Source of the DNA: Candidatus Melainabacteria bacterium
Lineage (GTDB): Bacteria > Cyanobacteriota > Vampirovibrionia > Obscuribacterales > Obscuribacteraceae
DNA length: 52,746 bases
NCBI GenBank assembly: GCA_016212515.1
Contig: JACRFZ010000079.1
Coordinates: 1 to 52,746 of the forward strand
Direction of reading: 5' to 3'
Each line of letters begins with the position of its first letter. The first letter of the stretch is position 1. The translations under genes were made by a program, and so were the position numbers. Shown here one piece after another: positions 34,883-44,100 of the stretch. The notes under the pieces are model-generated. The model was not told where the DNA came from. It made no database searches and saw nothing but the letters and a program-made list of their open reading frames with translations.

Positions 34883-35054
34883 TCAGTTCCGGCAAGTAAC
34901 TGCTCTCCCGGCAGTCAGAGGGTTTTGCCACCACTGAGCCGTCTTTACAGACATAGTATTGCGCCGCGGCTTCCTGACTGAAATTCTCACGAGTGTCGGC
35001 TGCGGCGACTTGTTTAGCAATCTGGCTTTCCGGCAGAGCATTAAAGTTATCCAT
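34869..35054 (-). CDS. Small protein, possibly the N-terminal part of a frameshifted EF-hand protein
   Basis: A 61-residue frame with ATG at 35054 and GAGG at proper spacing upstream. The product starts MDNFNALPESQIAKQV and has a two-cysteine segment YVCKDGSVVAKPSDC. There is no signal peptide. It terminates inside a reading frame whose +1 continuation encodes an EF-hand, so the natural protein was probably about 95 residues: an N-terminal segment plus one calcium-binding loop. The next upstream gene on the same strand (35,182-36,600) also contains an EF-hand loop. Confidence 0.5.
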   Translation of the reverse strand: MDNFNALPESQIAKQVAAADTRENFSQEAAAQYYVCKDGSVVAKPSDCRESSYLPELKLKS

Positions 35055-35181
35055 AGGTACAAACCTCGTAAAAGCAAAAGGAGCGGCTTGGGTAAGAGAT
35101 TAGCGACCCGGTATAAAATCCGGATCAAATTGCAACCGCTGCTCCCGGGTCTGAAATCGATAAAGCGGTAAAACAATTCGC

Positions 35182-36600
35182 TCAATTGAACCAGAAGGCA
35201 AAGCCGGGGAAGTGCCCGCCAAAGTCACGCATCAAGCGTGTCCAGGTGTCCTTACGAGTCCTCTCACCCCGCTCCAGATAAGGTGCGGCGGCAGTGCCTT
35301 GCACCCAGAGCACCAGATCAAAAGTACGAGGCTCCAGAAACACCTTCCGCACATTTATGCCCACGGGCTCCTCGCCGCGCCAGAACGGCAAGAGCAGTTT
35401 TCCGGCTAGAAGCTGCTCCACTTCATTCATTACTTCCGACCAGGACTGCACCATTTCCTTTGTTACCCTTACATTTGGAATTACGCCGGTTTGATTTGGA
35501 TTGGGCAACCATTCATGGTCATCGTCAGTTTCAGCAAGAATATAACGCCATGAAACACGGCTTTCAGAAACCACTGCTTCAAAATGATGCAGAGCATTTT
35601 CCATACGCTTTGGCTCAACTACCGGACAATTTATCAGGTGTATGGCAGCAATTAGATCAGCCGCATCGAAAGCTTCTCCCAGAGGATGCACCTGCTTTCC
35701 GGCAGCCAGAAAGCCGTAGGGTGACTCTACCCGGGAGAAAAGCAAATGTGCAGTGCGCTCAAAGAGTTCACGACTATCGTGGGCCAGATACATCTCCGGA
35801 AAGGCACCGATTAAGTGGCAATAACCCCGGAGCCAGTGAACGTCACCGCGATCAAAACTGATATAGAAGCCGGCGGCCTTGTCTGAAGAGACTCCAGTGT
35901 TTCGGCTCAAGGAGGCGTACTGCTTCCACAAAGTTTCCTCTTCAGTAGCCTCCCCATCGCCGTTTAAGTCCAGCTTGATCAAACCAAAGTGCAAGGATAG
36001 CTTGACCGTCTCATCCTTAATGGCAGCCAGGCTTGCTTCCGCCTGGGCCAACTTCTTGGAAAATCGTTCAGCTACTTCCCGCAGTTTCTCATAGCTTACC
36101 TTCTCGGGCTGCAAGTTGGTCGGCACCGGCAGGCGCGGCAGCGGTCTCACTCCCCGCGTAACGGATTCCTTCAATCCGTAGCGAAAGAGATCTTGCTCAA
36201 GCCCTTCAAAAGCCTGCAAAAACTGCAAGACTCCCAAACCGAAGCGCACCTGATCATTGCTTTCATGATTAGCCAGCTCTTGCAATAGAGCCGCTTCGCC
36301 ATCAGCCAACTTACCCGTGATCAAATACTTCTCAACCAGGGGACCGCCTTTGACCTTACTAATATTGAACGACGAAGCAGGCTTGACTTGCTCCTTCCCC
36401 GTCTTTCCCTTTTCCTTGTCGAACCTAGCTTGTTCCTTCCCTGTCTCTCTCCTTTCCTTGTTGAACTTAACTTGTTCCGCTCTGGGCTTTAAATCAACAG
36501 ATTTAGCCACAGTGACTACCGGCTCGGCAGCCAGAGACGGCACCTGCATCGACAGGCAGGAAAGGGCAAGGGAGAGAGCGAACGTCTTTTTCAGGTTCAT
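35182..36600 (-). CDS. Secreted protein with EF-hand-like loop
   Basis: A 472-residue exported protein with a signal peptide (about 1-25, SLAA-EP). A lysine/glutamate-rich repeat follows: VKFNKERRETGKEQ (44-57) and ARFDKEKGKTGKEQ (58-71). A helical domain then contains one EF-hand-like loop, DLNGDGEATEEE (211-222), with acidic residues at positions 1, 5 and 12. The C-terminal two thirds contain many Trp/His residues (VHWLRGYCHLIGAFPEM, SWRYILAETDDDHEW) with no family I recognise. Calcium binding is inferred from the loop. It lies upstream of the frameshifted EF-hand gene on the same strand, separated by 127 bases. Confidence 0.75.
   Translation of the reverse strand: MNLKKTFALSLALSCLSMQVPSLAAEPVVTVAKSVDLKPRAEQVKFNKERRETGKEQARFDKEKGKTGKEQVKPASSFNISKVKGGPLVEKYLITGKLADGEAALLQELANHESNDQVRFGLGVLQFLQAFEGLEQDLFRYGLKESVTRGVRPLPRLPVPTNLQPEKVSYEKLREVAERFSKKLAQAEASLAAIKDETVKLSLHFGLIKLDLNGDGEATEEETLWKQYASLSRNTGVSSDKAAGFYISFDRGDVHWLRGYCHLIGAFPEMYLAHDSRELFERTAHLLFSRVESPYGFLAAGKQVHPLGEAFDAADLIAAIHLINCPVVEPKRMENALHHFEAVVSESRVSWRYILAETDDDHEWLPNPNQTGVIPNVRVTKEMVQSWSEVMNEVEQLLAGKLLLPFWRGEEPVGINVRKVFLEPRTFDLVLWVQGTAAAPYLERGERTRKDTWTRLMRDFGGHFPGFAFWFN
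36388..36471 (-). repeat. Two tandem 42-bp repeats in the EF-hand protein gene
   Basis: Two diverged 42-base units encode the successive 14-residue blocks VKFNKERRETGKEQ and ARFDKEKGKTGKEQ, producing a charged repeat just after the signal peptide. Confidence 0.65.
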
Positions 36601-36846
36601 AGTTATACCGATTTTTCAAGCAGGCGTTAAATGGAATTGTATTTGCTGAACCCTTGCTTCGACCGCTTGAGAAACAGTTTCATTATTGTTGAGCGGCAGC
36701 ACCGGGGGAAAGTGTAAAAGCCGAGAGAATCTTAGATTAATCGCCCGGACCGTACACCGGGAGCCTGCCAAGCGAATACAATCTAAAAGTTACCGCCGGG
36801 CGGCACCTGAGCAACCGGCATCGCTACTTACTATTTCGGAGCACCC
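36601..36846. other. Divergent promoter interval
   Basis: About 245 bases separate the divergent EF-hand protein and SDR genes. I see no convincing -35/-10 pair. A possible CCCGG/CCGGG hairpin lies around 36743-36761. GGAG six bases before the ATG at 36847 is the SDR ribosome binding site. Confidence 0.35.
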
Positions 36847-37566
36847 ATGCAAACTGAAATCAATCCCGTTGCCCTCATCACCGGTGCCAGTAAGGGCATA
36901 GGCAAGGCCGTAGCGATGGGTCTGGCTGAAGATGGGTTCAATCTGGTCTTGTGTTCCAGAACCGAGAAAGACCTGCTCGCCGCAAAAGAAGAAATTCTTG
37001 CAAAATGCCCGACCGTACAAGTGGAAGTGCACCCGCTGGATGTGCGAGACAGTGCCGCCATAAACAACATGGTTGTCCATACCAGAGATACTTTCAATCG
37101 CATCGACTTATTATTCAACAATGCCGGTATCTACTATGGCGGTACATCCGACCTGTCCATGAAAGACTTCACCGACATGCTGGACATAAATCTGCGAGCC
37201 CCCTTCGAGATCATCTCGATGGTTTTGCCCCTGATGAAAGCCCAGAAATCCGGTCATATAATGAATTTGTCCTCTCGCTCAGGCAAGACGGCCAGGGCGG
37301 CAGCCGGTGGCTATGCGGCATCAAAGTACGGTCTTGTGGGCTTGAACGAAGCCCTCTACAAAGAAGTATCCGAACTTGGCATTCGAGTAACGGCGCTCTG
37401 CCCTGGCTTTGTTTCAACCGAAATGGGCAACCTCTCCGGTCTTGATGCTTCAGAAATGATCAGCACTCTGGATGTGGTCAAAACAGTGCGCTGGCTGCTC
37501 AGTCTGTCACCGGCAGTCTGCGTCAAGGATATTTATTTCGAATCCGTGCGTCAGGTAAATTCCTAA
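36847..37566 (+). CDS. Short-chain dehydrogenase/reductase (classical SDR)
   Basis: A 239-residue Rossmann oxidoreductase with the classical SDR set: GASKGIG cofactor loop (about 13-19), the NNAG motif (FNNAGIYYGG), catalytic serine in NLSSRSGK and the YxxxK pair in GYAASKYGLVG. A basic residue after the second strand (CSRTEK) suggests NADP(H). Length and motifs resemble FabG-type 3-oxoacyl reductases, but this architecture serves many alcohol/ketone substrates, so no specific function is assigned. The stop is convergent with a secreted-protein gene. Confidence 0.9.
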   Translation: MQTEINPVALITGASKGIGKAVAMGLAEDGFNLVLCSRTEKDLLAAKEEILAKCPTVQVEVHPLDVRDSAAINNMVVHTRDTFNRIDLLFNNAGIYYGGTSDLSMKDFTDMLDINLRAPFEIISMVLPLMKAQKSGHIMNLSSRSGKTARAAAGGYAASKYGLVGLNEALYKEVSELGIRVTALCPGFVSTEMGNLSGLDASEMISTLDVVKTVRWLLSLSPAVCVKDIYFESVRQVNS

Positions 37567-37623
37567 AAATAGAAGGCACCAATTTCTCCAGGCACAAGCA
37601 CCAATAGAGGTGCCCGGTCGTCT

Positions 37624-38145
37624 CTAGGGCGCACAAGGCTCCCGGGGACTGAAGCGTGAACTTTGCCTGTAGAAATAATCTCTAAAGAAGGGATTCGACT
37701 TGTGTAAATCCTTCGGATAAGGGCCAAAATCTCCTGTGTAAGTATGAAATGGACGAGGGTCGGCGCCACCGCTCAGGCTTGTGCCATAGGAGGAGTCAAA
37801 TCGCCGGCTCAATGGTCGAGACCCACCAAAAGACCGAAGTAGCAGCAGGCGCGGCAAAGTGTAGCACCCTGACGAAACACTGTGGCTCACACCATCCATA
37901 GTGGCGTCTTCAAAAGCCCTGTGCGCAGTAAACCCCAACCGGATAGTTGGAGCAGCCCTATATGGACCACCAGGAATAATGCCGTCATCTAAAATGATGC
38001 TATGCACTGCACCCAAGTTGCGAGGCAAAGAATCGCTGCCGTAGAAATCTCCGATTGCATAAGGGTTTGTCCCCTCAGAGGCCCCGGCCGGGTACACCGC
38101 AAATAGAAATGAGGGCAGTAAGCAAAACGTCCATCGAGGTAACAT
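37624..38145 (-). CDS. Small secreted protein of unknown function
   Basis: A 173-residue protein with an N-terminal signal peptide (WTFCLLPSFLFAVYPAGAS, cleavage near residue 23). The mature part is rich in Gly, Pro, Ser, Arg and aromatic residues, including IGDFYGSD and a C-terminal DFGPYPKDL. No family recognised. A weak GGTGG precedes the ATG. The IGDFYGSD segment resembles VGDFGSD in the other small secreted protein at 38,663, suggesting a divergent pair. Confidence 0.6.
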   Translation of the reverse strand: MLPRWTFCLLPSFLFAVYPAGASEGTNPYAIGDFYGSDSLPRNLGAVHSIILDDGIIPGGPYRAAPTIRLGFTAHRAFEDATMDGVSHSVSSGCYTLPRLLLLRSFGGSRPLSRRFDSSYGTSLSGGADPRPFHTYTGDFGPYPKDLHKSNPFFRDYFYRQSSRFSPREPCAP

Positions 38146-38253
38146 TCAAACCACCGGACCAGAGCTAGTAAACCGATCATAACATCAAAGGCGAAGCTGC
38201 TAAAATGCCCTCGTTTCAGACAAGCCGAATCTAGAAAGAAAGGAGCAATACTC

Positions 38254-38658
38254 TTGACCTATTTTGTCAGTCAAACTCCCCGGCTGCGCGTCGCCAGGCC
38301 TACGGACAATATGGCGGAGGTGGTGCACTTCTACACTGTCGGTCTGGGCATGCAGGAACTCGGTCGCTTTCAAGACCACGACGGCTTCGACGGCGTCATG
38401 CTAGGTGCAGCAAACGCCCCATATCACCTGGAATTCACCACCTGTAAAGGACACAAAGCCGGCAAAGCCCCGACTCAGGACAATCTTCTAGTCTTTTATA
38501 TGCCAGACAGGGAAAACTACCAGCTGGCTGTGACACGCATGAAAGCAGCCGGATACAACCCAGTGCCTTCTTTCAATCCTTATTGGGACAAACAGGGCAC
38601 CACCTTTGAAGATCCGGACGGTTACCGAGTCGTATTTGAGAATGCCGACTGGGGCTAG
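38254..38658 (+). CDS. VOC superfamily (glyoxalase/dioxygenase-like) protein
   Basis: A 134-residue vicinal-oxygen-chelate protein. Two beta-alpha-beta-beta-beta modules are visible: LRVARPTDNMAEVVHFYTVG with LGMQELGRF, and a C-terminal TTFEDPDGYRVVFEN, in which DPDGYRV and the final Glu are typical metal-ligand positions. It starts at TTG with AAGGAG at nine-base spacing. VOC proteins include lactoylglutathione lyases, dioxygenases and resistance proteins; the substrate cannot be assigned. Its stop lies four bases from the convergent secreted-protein gene. Confidence 0.85.
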   Translation: MTYFVSQTPRLRVARPTDNMAEVVHFYTVGLGMQELGRFQDHDGFDGVMLGAANAPYHLEFTTCKGHKAGKAPTQDNLLVFYMPDRENYQLAVTRMKAAGYNPVPSFNPYWDKQGTTFEDPDGYRVVFENADWG

Positions 38659-38662
38659 TTTC

Positions 38663-39067
38663 TCACCCGGCGATCAATTTAGTCCAGAGGAGCCAACGAT
38701 ACACGGAACTCATGAAGCCGCTCCAGAAATACAAGCTCCAAGGACCACTTGGGCACACAATGGTATAGCTGTCGAGATCAATGTTTTCAGTACGCCCGTC
38801 CGAAGTAATAAAACCACCTCTCGGAATGGGTGGTGCAATAGAATAAGTAAATTGCCTCGCAAACGACTCCTGGTAAGGATCGGAACCAAAATCACCGACA
38901 GCATCAGGCATGCTACGTTCATTGCGCGAGAACAATTGGGAGGGGACCAAAGGCACTTCTCTCACCTCTTTGGAGAAAGCAGAGCCGGATCCAAGGACAA
39001 AGTTGCCCAGCGCCACCGGCAAAATAACCCATGTGCGGATGCTCTTCACTAAAGTAGCCACCCTCAT
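38663..39067 (-). CDS. Small secreted protein of unknown function
   Basis: A 134-residue protein with a signal peptide (about 1-32, cleavage near GSAFS). The mature segment includes AVGDFGSDPYQESF, comparable with AIGDFYGSD in the gene at 37,624, followed by Pro/Gly-rich sequence and a hydrophobic tail (WSLYFWSGFMSS). No family recognised. Its start (39067) faces the TPR gene divergently. Confidence 0.55.
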   Translation of the reverse strand: MRVATLVKSIRTWVILPVALGNFVLGSGSAFSKEVREVPLVPSQLFSRNERSMPDAVGDFGSDPYQESFARQFTYSIAPPIPRGGFITSDGRTENIDLDSYTIVCPSGPWSLYFWSGFMSSVYRWLLWTKLIAG

Positions 39068-39129
39068 TCAAGATAAGGTCTCATTGGGTATATCGTAGCA
39101 GAAGGAACTCTCTGAGGCGGCGCCTGCAA

Positions 39130-39888
39130 GTGCGTAGAAACCTAGCCACACTGACTCAGGCATTGCTGACTCTGAGTCTCATCACGACTTCATGGCCGGC
39201 CCTGGCGGACGGACTTGCTTACAATGGTCACATAAATGGCGAAAAAATCGATCTCAAACTAACGCCCCAGCAAGTTAAGGAGTTAGACAAAGGCAGCGGA
39301 TCTATTACACTCACGAACGAACAGCGCCTTTCGATACTGAAAATAACCAGGCGTGTGGAAGATGTTAAGTCAATTGCAGTTCTTCCCGCCACGGTTCGAA
39401 CCTGCACATGCGAACTAAAAAATGTCGCCATTCGCACCGGCAAAAACAAAATTGAAATAGCAAAATGCCTTCTGGGCAGAGACTTCAGTCGCGAAGATCC
39501 ACCATTCTGGCCGCCTGCACCGGAGCAAATGAAAGAGCTCAATTTGACCAAGGCTTCGCCTGCATATATTTTGACTCAACTGGCAGTAAAGGCGGAAGAA
39601 GCCAAGCAGTACGAAATTGCAATCGATCTATACAGGCAGGCCACAGCGGCATGTCCCAAGCTAGGATATGCAAGGCATCATCTTCGCTACATCTATTCCG
39701 ATAAGAGCGAAGAACTGGAAAAACAAGGCAAACTAGATGAAGCCCTGAGCCTTTGCCGAAGCGCCAAAGCACTCACAACGAAGCACGAATATGACTCACG
39801 AGAAGAATTGGAAGAACGCATTCTTAAACTTACGAAGAAGAAACTGAAGAACGGCAAAGCTGAAAGCCTACAGAAACCGAACAGATAG
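39130..39888 (+). CDS. Secreted TPR-containing protein
   Basis: A 252-residue protein with a signal peptide ending at PALA-DG (about residue 27). A beta-rich region then contains CTCELKNVAIR. From about residue 145 a TPR-like solenoid follows (AVKAEEAKQYEIAIDLYRQA, then YARHHLRYIY and a second helical pair), and a Lys-rich tail. The start is a GTG with GAGGCGG about ten bases upstream. TPRs mediate protein binding; nothing shows the partner. A repeat-rich intergenic region with a terminator-like structure follows. Confidence 0.7.
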   Translation: MRRNLATLTQALLTLSLITTSWPALADGLAYNGHINGEKIDLKLTPQQVKELDKGSGSITLTNEQRLSILKITRRVEDVKSIAVLPATVRTCTCELKNVAIRTGKNKIEIAKCLLGRDFSREDPPFWPPAPEQMKELNLTKASPAYILTQLAVKAEEAKQYEIAIDLYRQATAACPKLGYARHHLRYIYSDKSEELEKQGKLDEALSLCRSAKALTTKHEYDSREELEERILKLTKKKLKNGKAESLQKPNR

Positions 39889-39903
39889 TCCTCAAATAAT
39901 TTT

Positions 39904-40011
39904 GAGGCGTGAGTGAAAAACGCAATAATTTCATGCATACTAGTAAAAATGCCCACTTTACAACCCGCATGAAGCGAAAAACGACATAATTTCGCTCGCG
40001 CCTCATTTTTT
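39904..40011 (+). terminator. Long-loop terminator-like inverted repeat
   Basis: GAGGCGTGAGTGAAA (39904-39918) and TTTCGCTCGCGCCTC (39990-40004) can form a 15-bp RNA stem with two G-U pairs, followed by A then six T residues (40006-40011), as in an intrinsic terminator. The loop is unusually long (71 bases) and contains a near-duplicate of the left arm's neighbour: GTGAAAAACGCAATAATTTC at 39913-39932 and GCGAAAAACGACATAATTTC at 39974-39993. It may alternatively be a degenerate mobile repeat. Confidence 0.5.
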
Positions 40012-40090
40012 CAAAAGAGACCCATCGACCACCTCGAAACAGATTAATGGTGGAACCTGAAAGTCAAACTCTAAGGCATTCAAAAACCAT

Positions 40091-40270
40091 TGAGCGCAAA
40101 TGAGGCACTGAGGGCAAATGAGGCACTGAGCGCAAATGAGGCGCTGAGGGCAAATGAGGCACTGAGCGCAAATGAGGCGCTGAGGGCAAATGAGGCGCTG
40201 AGGGCAAATGAGGCGCTGAGGGCAAATGAGACACCGAGCACAAATAAAACGCTGAACGCAAAGGAACCAT
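40091..40270 (+). repeat. Ten tandem 18-bp repeats
   Basis: An 18-base unit, TGAGCGCAAATGAGGCAC or the variant with GGGCAAATGAGGCGC, is repeated ten times between 40091 and 40270; the last two copies are diverged. Units alternate between AGCGC and AGGGC forms in the first six copies. A further decayed unit may extend to about 40290. Because 18 is a multiple of three the array stays open in some frames, but I see no ribosome binding site, so it is probably non-coding. Confidence 0.9.
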
Positions 40271-40298
40271 TGAAGGCGTGAATCCGCTGAAGGCTCCG

Positions 40299-41189
40299 TC
40301 AGCGAGCCTCTAGTTGCCTGGTGTCCATGCCGAGGCGCTGGGAAATGTCCAGGCTCCACTGAAAGAGTCTGGTACCAAGTCTTGTATCGTGGGAAGCTTT
40401 AGAAGAATTAGCTTCTTCTTCCTTGACGAAGTATTTACCAGTGGTGGCATAAAGTTCAGGGGCGGAGGCAAGCTGGATGACGGTGCGGGCACCGACTTCC
40501 GGCTTAACACCAAAGATATTGGCATTCATTTGAATGATGCGCCCCACAAGACCATTGTTACCGCCAAACGAGGTGGCAACCACCCCTGGATGCATGGCGT
40601 TGACGGTTACACCGGTAGACTTGATGCTGTAAGCCAGATGATAGGCAAAGAGTAAATTAGCCAGTTTGGTATTGGCGTAGCCAAAATAACCAACGGGAAT
40701 ATTCGCTTTAAAATTTGGCATTTCATTCAAATTGGCTCGTTTATGAGCATCCGATGAAACCACGACTACACGGCTCGGGGCACTGGCTTTCAGCACATCA
40801 AGGAGCATGCCGGTAAGCCAGAAATAGCCAAAGTGATTCAATGCCCAGGTCATCTCCAGACCATCCACGTTGTACTGGCGGCGCATAAAGAGAGCACCAG
40901 CGTTGTTCACAAGCACATTCAACTTACTGTACTTGCTCTTGACCGCCTGGCTGAGAGAGCGCACTTGCTGGAAGTTGGAAAGGTCACAAACAAAGTAATC
41001 CAGGTTATTGCTGCCCGTCAGCTCATGTATCTCATCAAGAGCGTCGCGACAGCGGTCTTCGTTGCGCCCGACCAGGATAACTGTAGCCCCCTTGGTGGCG
41101 AGTTCCAGGGCCGTAACCTTGCCGATACCGGCCGTAGCGCCGGTAATCAAACAAACTCGACCTCGCATGGAAATATCAGGCGGTGTCAA
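40299..41189 (-). CDS. Short-chain dehydrogenase/reductase coupled to the methyltransferase gene
   Basis: A 296-residue SDR of the retinol-dehydrogenase/protochlorophyllide-reductase-like group. It has the cofactor loop GATAGIG, NNAG (VLVNNAGALF), a catalytic serine in VVVSSDAHK and the YxxxK site GYANTKLAN, with an ALNHFGYF motif between. VGRN after strand 2 suggests NADP(H) use. It starts at a TTG (41189-41187) that overlaps the methyltransferase TGA by two bases. AGGGAGG (41196-41202), inside the upstream coding region, is spaced six bases before that TTG, so translational coupling is clear. An ATG seven codons later is an alternative. The substrate is unknown; context suggests a sulfonium or 2-oxo-acid intermediate made by its partner. 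Confidence 0.88.
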   Translation of the reverse strand: MTPPDISMRGRVCLITGATAGIGKVTALELATKGATVILVGRNEDRCRDALDEIHELTGSNNLDYFVCDLSNFQQVRSLSQAVKSKYSKLNVLVNNAGALFMRRQYNVDGLEMTWALNHFGYFWLTGMLLDVLKASAPSRVVVVSSDAHKRANLNEMPNFKANIPVGYFGYANTKLANLLFAYHLAYSIKSTGVTVNAMHPGVVATSFGGNNGLVGRIIQMNANIFGVKPEVGARTVIQLASAPELYATTGKYFVKEEEANSSKASHDTRLGTRLFQWSLDISQRLGMDTRQLEAR

Positions 41190-44100
41190 ACTGGGCCTCC
41201 CTTAACTTCTGCGAATTCCTCAGCCAGGAAAGTCTTCAGTCTCTCCATGGCCGTCTGGAAGCGTCCTTCCTCCAGACAATAGCAAAGCCGGACCATTGGG
41301 CCGGTGCGGCTCCACTCACCGGGATTGGTGAGCAAGCCGGCATTTCTGGCCAGCTTCTCGTGCCGATCAGTCAACTTGCCAAGCAAAAACAATCCACCAC
41401 GATAAGGAGTATCGTATCCGTCGTCCAAATTGTAGCGGCGCAAAAGCGTTAAGAGCTGCTCTCTATGCTGCGAGAGACTTCTGCGCTTCTCCATCAAATA
41501 AGATTCTACTTCGGTGAAGACCTTGCCCACATCGAGCATATGGTTGGGTGATTTATCAAGGAAGGCGGAATAGAGTCCATCCCAGGCCCGCAAGAAGGCC
41601 AGGGGCGGAGAAGCTGTATAGCGTTGAATATCGGCAGCCCACGTCTCATCTGGAGCAAGCAGGAAGCCCAATCTCATACCGCCGGAGGCAAAACTTTTGG
41701 CGACGCCGTCGACCATGAAAATCTTATTCTGATAGTGCCCCTGGCTGTAGGAGCCGGCGGAAAGAGAAGACGGTGTCCAGCGTCCAAGCCTGTGGTCGGA
41801 TAGCAGGAAGAAAATTTCGTCTGAAAAAATATAGATGTCTTCGTTGTAGCAAACGTCGATTATATTGCGCAGTTTCTCCGGGTCAAAGAAGACGCCGCTG
41901 GGATTGTTAGGCTGGGTCAGCCAGAGAACATCGGGCTTGGGACTGAGCCCCTGCAAATCGCGAGACGAAATCAGGTAAGCCTTTTCAACGCTGGTGGGCA
42001 GTTCCATTATCTCAGCGCCGTAGTACTTGAGCATGGGATACAAAGGTCCATAGCTGCCATCAGGCACAGCGACCAGGGGTGGGCGGCCAAGGCGCGCGGT
42101 CATGGCTTGAATGAAAGCACCAAAGAGTGGGAAGACGCCCTGCGCCAGAACGACCCTCCGGGGAGACACGCCCACGTGACGAGTGAACTTGACGTAAGCA
42201 CAAATCCGCTCCTGAACAATTTGCGGCAAAACATGAGTTTCTTCGTCGATGAAGCCCTTGAATAAACTCTTGATCAAAATATCGGGCGGCGCCGCTTCAA
42301 ATTCACCATAATCAAGGCGGATGATACCGGCGCTTTCCGGGTCCACAGGCTTGGGAGCAAAGACTGGGTCTTGCTCTATTTCTGTGATAAGAGGGGAGAG
42401 TTTGCTCAGCGGTTGCGCTTTCTTCTCTTTCACGATACCGGCATCTTCAAAGCCGTTATCGGAAAAAGGAAAGGTCATTAGATCTTCGAAGAGCCACTGA
42501 TAAAGAAGCTGGGTGGGATAAGCAATGCGTGAATAGCTCAGTTCGGCGCCTATATCCAAGCCGGAAAGCCAGGACTGAGGAGCATTGATAAGAAAGCTCA
42601 GTTGCAGGTCGGGGCTGATTGTATTTTTGACCAGGCCGTAAAGAAGAATGAGATTAGGAGGCAGATCTTCCTGGGCGGCCAGGCGCAGGGTCATATTGGC
42701 ACCCAGGTGCGAGCTGATTAAGAAATGCTCGGAATCATCGATAAGGTAGATGCGCTCGGGATGTTTGGCTGCCTGCTGAGCCAGCGCCTTGATGGTTATG
42801 GGAGAAGGAAAGGCTAGCTGCTTGGGAGAAATCAGCACCAGGCGCGGTGCTACCAGATCGTCGAGCTGACAAAGTTCGCTCAGATCATCGTTGCCCACTG
42901 TAATATCAAGTCCGGCCTGCCTGGCTGCGTCAATATAAACCGGCGAGAGGGTGGAGGAAAGCAAGATACGGTCTTGCTTCTCGGTGCACAATTTAAAAAT
43001 GATGGAACTCAGCTCAGCCCTGGAGGGAGCAATGAACAAGTCGGCAGCTTCCACCGGATAATAGCAAAAGCCGTTCAGATAGCGAGCCAGAAGCTCTCGA
43101 ATGCTCATGTCGCCGCGCTCATGCGGATAGGGCAGGGCCCTTGATTCCAGCATAGACTGGGAAAGTCGACTCAAGAAACTGACTCGCTCCTCTTGCAGTC
43201 TTGAGAAATCCAACTCTTTGCGCAAGCTGGTCAGATGCAATTGGGAGAGGTTCCGCACAAAGTCGAAGACATGCGGTTCAAATCGAGTCACGGCCTCATA
43301 AACAAGCAGGTCGTGGTAAACAGGGCGACCGCTGGCCAGAAGCTTGACGGCAGTGGCAGCAGAAACAGATTCACCGGCATCTGACTCACGGGACATGAAG
43401 AAATGGAAGCGAATATCGTAAGACTTTTCCAGTTCAACCAGGGAAGCAAGATCGGTATCATCGGCCTGTTGAATGCGGCGCATCCAGACCAGACGGGCAT
43501 CAAGTCCGCGTCTTTCGAACATGCTCTCAATGGCCTGGCGTCCCGGTCGTCCCCCAAGCACGAGGGTGACTTTGCCGCCCTGGTTTAGCAAAAGCTGCGA
43601 CTGCTCAAGGGCACTGGCAATGAGGGGCAAGCCGAAACGATCTTCCAGAATGCCCTGCTCAAAACAGTAATTGGAGAGATCATAGAGATCCTCTTCCGAA
43701 AACCCTTCAACAGAAGTTTCACTCTCTTCGCCCCGGCGGCCGCTCTGCTTACCGGGCAAGACCAGGGGCTTGGGATGAAGCACCTGGGGAATGCAGCCAA
43801 TCACATGATCAAACTTCTCGCCACGGGCAAGGGGGGCCGAAAGGAGGTCTGAGACTTCCACCTTAAAGGCGCTGACAATCGGGTCTCCGGCCAGGCTCAG
43901 GCGCATGGAAAACTCACCGGGGGCGGTAAGCCTGGTGCCGTTGAGCCAGGTGTTGAGCCTGGCCATGGTGATAGCCACCGGATTTAAATCCAGACCCACT
44001 ACTTCTTTCACATGAGTAAAGAAGAGCAAAAGCAAAGAAATCCAGCCGGAGCCCGTGCCGACCTCGACAATCTTTCGCCCTCTAAATTGCTCTTTGCCTT

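Noticed and set aside
39396..39410. GGTTCGAACC resembling a tRNA T-arm
   Set aside because: It lies inside a protein-coding gene and no cloverleaf can be formed around it.
40090..40281. Open frame through the 18-bp repeats encoding a six-residue (S/R)ANEAL repeat, and its opposite-strand counterpart rich in LICPQ
   Set aside because: The 18-base period keeps frames open by itself; there is no ribosome binding site or signal peptide, and the frame collapses at the diverged copies.
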